Positions 61,320 through 64,000 of a DNA stretch of 64,000 nucleotides are shown piece after piece (position 1 is the first letter of the stretch; each line of letters starts with the position of its first letter). The position numbers and the translations under genes are program-made. The notes beneath the pieces are model-generated. The model was not told the origin of the DNA, made no database searches, and was given only the letters and a program-made list of their open reading frames with translations. Source of the DNA: Campylorhamphus procurvoides (taxonomy: Eukaryota; Chordata; Aves; Passeriformes; Dendrocolaptidae); NCBI GenBank assembly GCA_013396655.1, contig WBMV01007734.1, forward strand, positions 124,001 through 188,000, in the 5' to 3' direction.

Positions 61320-62540
61320 AATGGCAGTGGGAGCAGTCAGAATGGATTTTTCAAGGGGTAGTCATACTTGGCAAATTTGATAACCTTCTGTGATTAAAGG
61401 ATTGCCCTGGTAGGTGATGGGAGAGCACTGTATGTGTCTGCCTGAACTTCAGTGAGCATAGCTGCAAGATTGTGATAAAGAAGCTGATGAGTTATGGGCT
61501 GGATGAGCAGACAGTGAGGTGGGTAAAAAACTGGCTGTATGGCAATGCCCAGAGAGTAGTGATCAGTGGCACAGAGTGCAGCTGGAGGTCAGTCACTTGT
61601 GGTATACCCCAGGGGTCAGTAGTGCATCCTACACTGTCCACAATTCCATTAATGATTTGGGTGACGGAACAAAGTGTACCCTCACCAAGCTTGCTGATTA
61701 CACAAAACTGAGAGGAGTGGCTGATATGCCACGGGGATTTGCTGCCACTCAGAGAGAGGTCAACACGCTAGAGAAGTGGGCTGGAGTGAACTGTATGAAG
61801 TTCAACAAGAAAGCTGAAAGTCCTGCACCAGAGGAGGAACAATCCCAGGCACCAATACATGCCAGATCCACCTCGCTGGAAAGTAGCTTGGCAGAAAAGG
61901 ACCTGTGGGTCTTGTTGGACACCAAGCTCAACATGAGTCAGCAACATGTCCTCAGTGCAAAGAAGGCTAACCATATCCTGGGATTCATTTAGAAAAGTAT
62001 AGCCAGCAGATTGAAAGAAGTGATCCTTCTGCTTTATTCAACACTTGAGGCCACACATGGAGTCCTTTGTCTAGTTCTGGGCTCCCCAGTACAAGAGAGA
62101 CATGAACATACAGGAGAGTCCAGTGGAGAGCATGAAGATGATGATGGGGCTGGAGCATCCCTCCTGTGAGCAAAGTTTGAGAGTTGTGACTGTTCAGCAC
62201 GGAGAAGAAGAGGCTCAGGAGGATCTCATCCATGTATATAAATATCTGAAGGTGCAGAGAGGATGGAGCCAGGCTCTTCTCACTGGTGCCCAGTGACAGG
62301 ATCAGAGGCAATGGGCACAAACTGACATGCAGAAGGTTCCCTCTGCATTCCTGAACATCAGGAAACACCTTTTCACTGTGGGAGGTACTGCCAGAGGCTG
62401 CCCAGGGAGGTTGTGCAGTCTCCATTCTTGGAGATATTCAAAAGCCCTCTGGCCATGGGTCTGGGCAACCAGCTCTAGGTGGTTCTACTGGAGCTTGATC
62501 AGAGGTCCCTTCCAACCTCAACTATTCTGTGATTCTGTGA
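61320..62540 (+). mobile_element. CR1 LINE, 5'-truncated, 3' end intact
   Basis: This is the best-preserved transposon in the window. It starts within ORF2 at GTCAGAATGGATTTTTCAAG and continues through reverse transcriptase: a YGLDEQTVRWVKNWL segment, the GIPQGSV motif (61601-61621), a frame change, then INDL and the catalytic block at 61690-61701, which reads LADY instead of FADD. Next come the LEKWA and CMKFNK segments, the SSLAEKDLWVLLDTKLNMSQ region, and the 3' untranslated region (CTCACTGGTGCCCAGTGACA, then GGCAATGGGCACAAACTGAC). It ends at CTATTCTGTGATTCTGTGA, the family's terminal octamer repeat. CR1 reverse transcriptase copies its own RNA at nicked genomic DNA and usually stops early, which explains the missing endonuclease and ORF1. 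The frameshift and altered catalytic residues show it is dead. Confidence 0.94.
61472..61992 (+). pseudogene. Broken CR1 reverse transcriptase (ORF2 remnant)
   Basis: Two overlapping frames carry consecutive parts of the CR1 reverse transcriptase. The first (61472-61711) has the YGLDEQTVRW and GIPQGSV motifs and loses homology just after the latter. The second (61519-61992) becomes homologous from SINDLGDG (about 61645) onward and carries the altered catalytic LADY (61690-61701), GVADMPRGFAA, the LEKWA segment and the later AEKDLWVLLD block. A frameshift therefore lies between about 61622 and 61645. An essential aspartate of the active site is replaced, so even apart from the shift it would be inactive. 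It encodes no functional protein. Confidence 0.88.
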
Positions 62541-64000
62541 CAGGAGGATAAGCACAACATAGTACTTAATCTCTGGGAAGATAGACTGCTACGGATATAA
62601 CTTTAATATATTCAGTCATGGAAGATCAACCCTTTGTTGCCTGATTTTAGTTAAAACTCCTATTAAAAAAAGATGAGTTTGTATCTGTGTCTTGAATTTA
62701 AAACTGAATTATACAAATCAGCAAAAGCAGCAGTAACTTTCTTATCCAGGACATGATGAACACAAATCAGTGAAGAAAAAGTTTCTGCATTTATTGAAAG
62801 CACAACACCCAGGCAATTTTTAAGGATTTTTCAAGTAATCTCAGATACATTCTCAATACAAAAAGGAAAGTGGAATCCATCCAGATTAGTGTGTTTTGCT
62901 ACTGTACCAGTTTTTCACAGATAGCTATCAACCCCATAAATGTCTGAAAATAGTTTTCTTTAAACCTGTACATATCCAGTTTCACCAAGCAGTTCAGAGC
63001 TCTGATAAACTTTATCCAAGCAGCGTTCCATATCTAGTAAAGGAAGATTGCAATATATCCATCTTTGGGAGGAAAATAGTTTTTATTTTCTTCACTGCAC
63101 TATAAAATGTCATCAGTAAATTTCTTTTGCTGACTGTAGCTCCTGTAGTGATGGGGTTTTCGTTCTGTATCCAAAGGACCTCATACCTCCAATCTGGATC
63201 TGCTATATTTCGTGAGGTGATGGATGGCCACGCACACAACTTACTTGCAGACTTGTTGTCTGTGTTCTCAGACTCAGTTGATCCTGTAGTCTGTACTGCA
63301 GTTCTCCAGCAGCAGGCTTCGCTCCAGAGATCCATCTTGGCTTTACCTGTTCTTGGTCCAGCTCTGCCTTCGAGCTCAGGTGCTGTCAATGCCAGTATCT
63401 GTGTCTGTGTCGAGCACTGCCCCTGGCAGAATGGTGCACCAGGTGCCGAGACCCTTCTTGAGCCACTCCAGCTTTACTCATTGAGCAGCCCCCTGGGGAG
63501 AACTGAAGCCTCAGTAAAGTCATAATTTCTTAAAGAGGAGCCATTTATTTCTCACTTTTCTTGCTGACTGATATTTTAAAAAGCGGAAATGAGGGGAACT
63601 ATAGAGTTTCATAGCATTAAGTAAATTGAAAGACAGATCAATTTGCCTTGCCTATAAAACAACATTTTAGTCTTTTCAAATCATCATAAATTTCCTTCTT
63701 AGAAACTGTTTTAAGTTGTCATGCAGGAATAGTGTAGAATAGCCTTCTTCAGAGAATTTAGTTATTGAAGTGATCATATCTTTGTGCCATCTAGCATCTG
63801 TCATTAAATAGTTTATGAATCGTAGAAACATATGAATACACCTCATTCCCAAAAGATTTGGGATTTTGTTGTTAAGATATAACTGCAGAATTTAACAGAA
63901 ACTAAAGTTATAAACCAAAATTTTCATACAGCTGGAAAACACTTCAGAACAGAGATCTCTAAAGACACAAAATCACACATAGACTTATACTTATTCAGAA
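62541..64000. other. Noncoding DNA; one GC-richer patch with open frames
   Basis: After the CR1 end the sequence is AT-rich and unique. A GC-richer patch (about 63.13-63.53 kb) is open on both strands. The minus frame (63389-63012) includes CAAGTAAGT, a good splice-donor match, near 63238-63246, but no acceptor-bounded exon or known protein family can be recognised. I see no reason to call a gene. Confidence 0.45.

Noticed and set aside
1..64000. CRISPR arrays, prokaryotic operons, phage or plasmid genes
   Set aside because: No regularly spaced repeats, ribosome-binding-site-led gene runs or prokaryotic protein families; all signals are avian nuclear.
1..64000. Endogenous retrovirus internal genes
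   Set aside because: No gag, protease, integrase or env motifs seen in any frame; the only reverse transcriptase is of CR1 LINE type.

Overview
This is a vertebrate nuclear window, almost certainly from a passerine bird. Every interspersed repeat I can identify is a CR1 (chicken repeat 1) LINE fragment or a SINE with a tRNA-Ile head and a CR1-like tail. The SINE matches what I know of the passerine family TguSINE1. No mammalian L1, Alu or B elements are visible, and overall repeat density is low, as expected for a bird. There are no bacterial-type genes, operons, CRISPR arrays, phage or plasmid features.

I find no protein-coding gene that I can support. Open frames of 60-218 codons occur on both strands, but they overlap each other, lack recognisable domains and are often explained by local base composition. 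The only frames with recognisable homology are broken pieces of CR1 reverse transcriptase. The window therefore reads as intergenic sequence or a very long intron, that is, a gene-desert setting.

Layout: 1-4570 is unique DNA with an AT microsatellite. 4571-4722 is an antisense CR1 3' end. 5713-5853 is an antisense tRNA-Ile/CR1 SINE. A short CR1-like tail lies at 6098-6138. 6.1-40.8 kb is mostly unique DNA with simple repeats, a hairpin at 14.72 kb, a purine-rich block at 16.73-17.17 kb, and telomere-like motifs facing opposite ways at 26.79 and 27.03-27.11 kb. 40801-41735 is a diverged antisense CR1 with an internal gap. 41.7-55.4 kb is unique DNA that includes a TAATTA-motif cluster (43.7-43.95 kb), a CpG-richer pocket (47.58-48.22 kb) and a G-rich tandem duplication (48.52 kb). 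55415-56420 is an antisense CR1 reverse transcriptase piece lacking the 3' tail. 59.5-60.1 kb looks like a conserved noncoding block. 60630-61190 is a very old CR1/L3-like relic. 61320-62540 is a younger sense-strand CR1 that runs to the family's 3' terminus.

Nothing here forms a gene system. The most informative items are the chimeric SINE, which dates and places the lineage, and the old CR1 relic next to a homeodomain-motif-like AT-rich block, which is a candidate co-opted regulatory sequence. All conservation statements are inference from sequence texture, because no alignment could be run.
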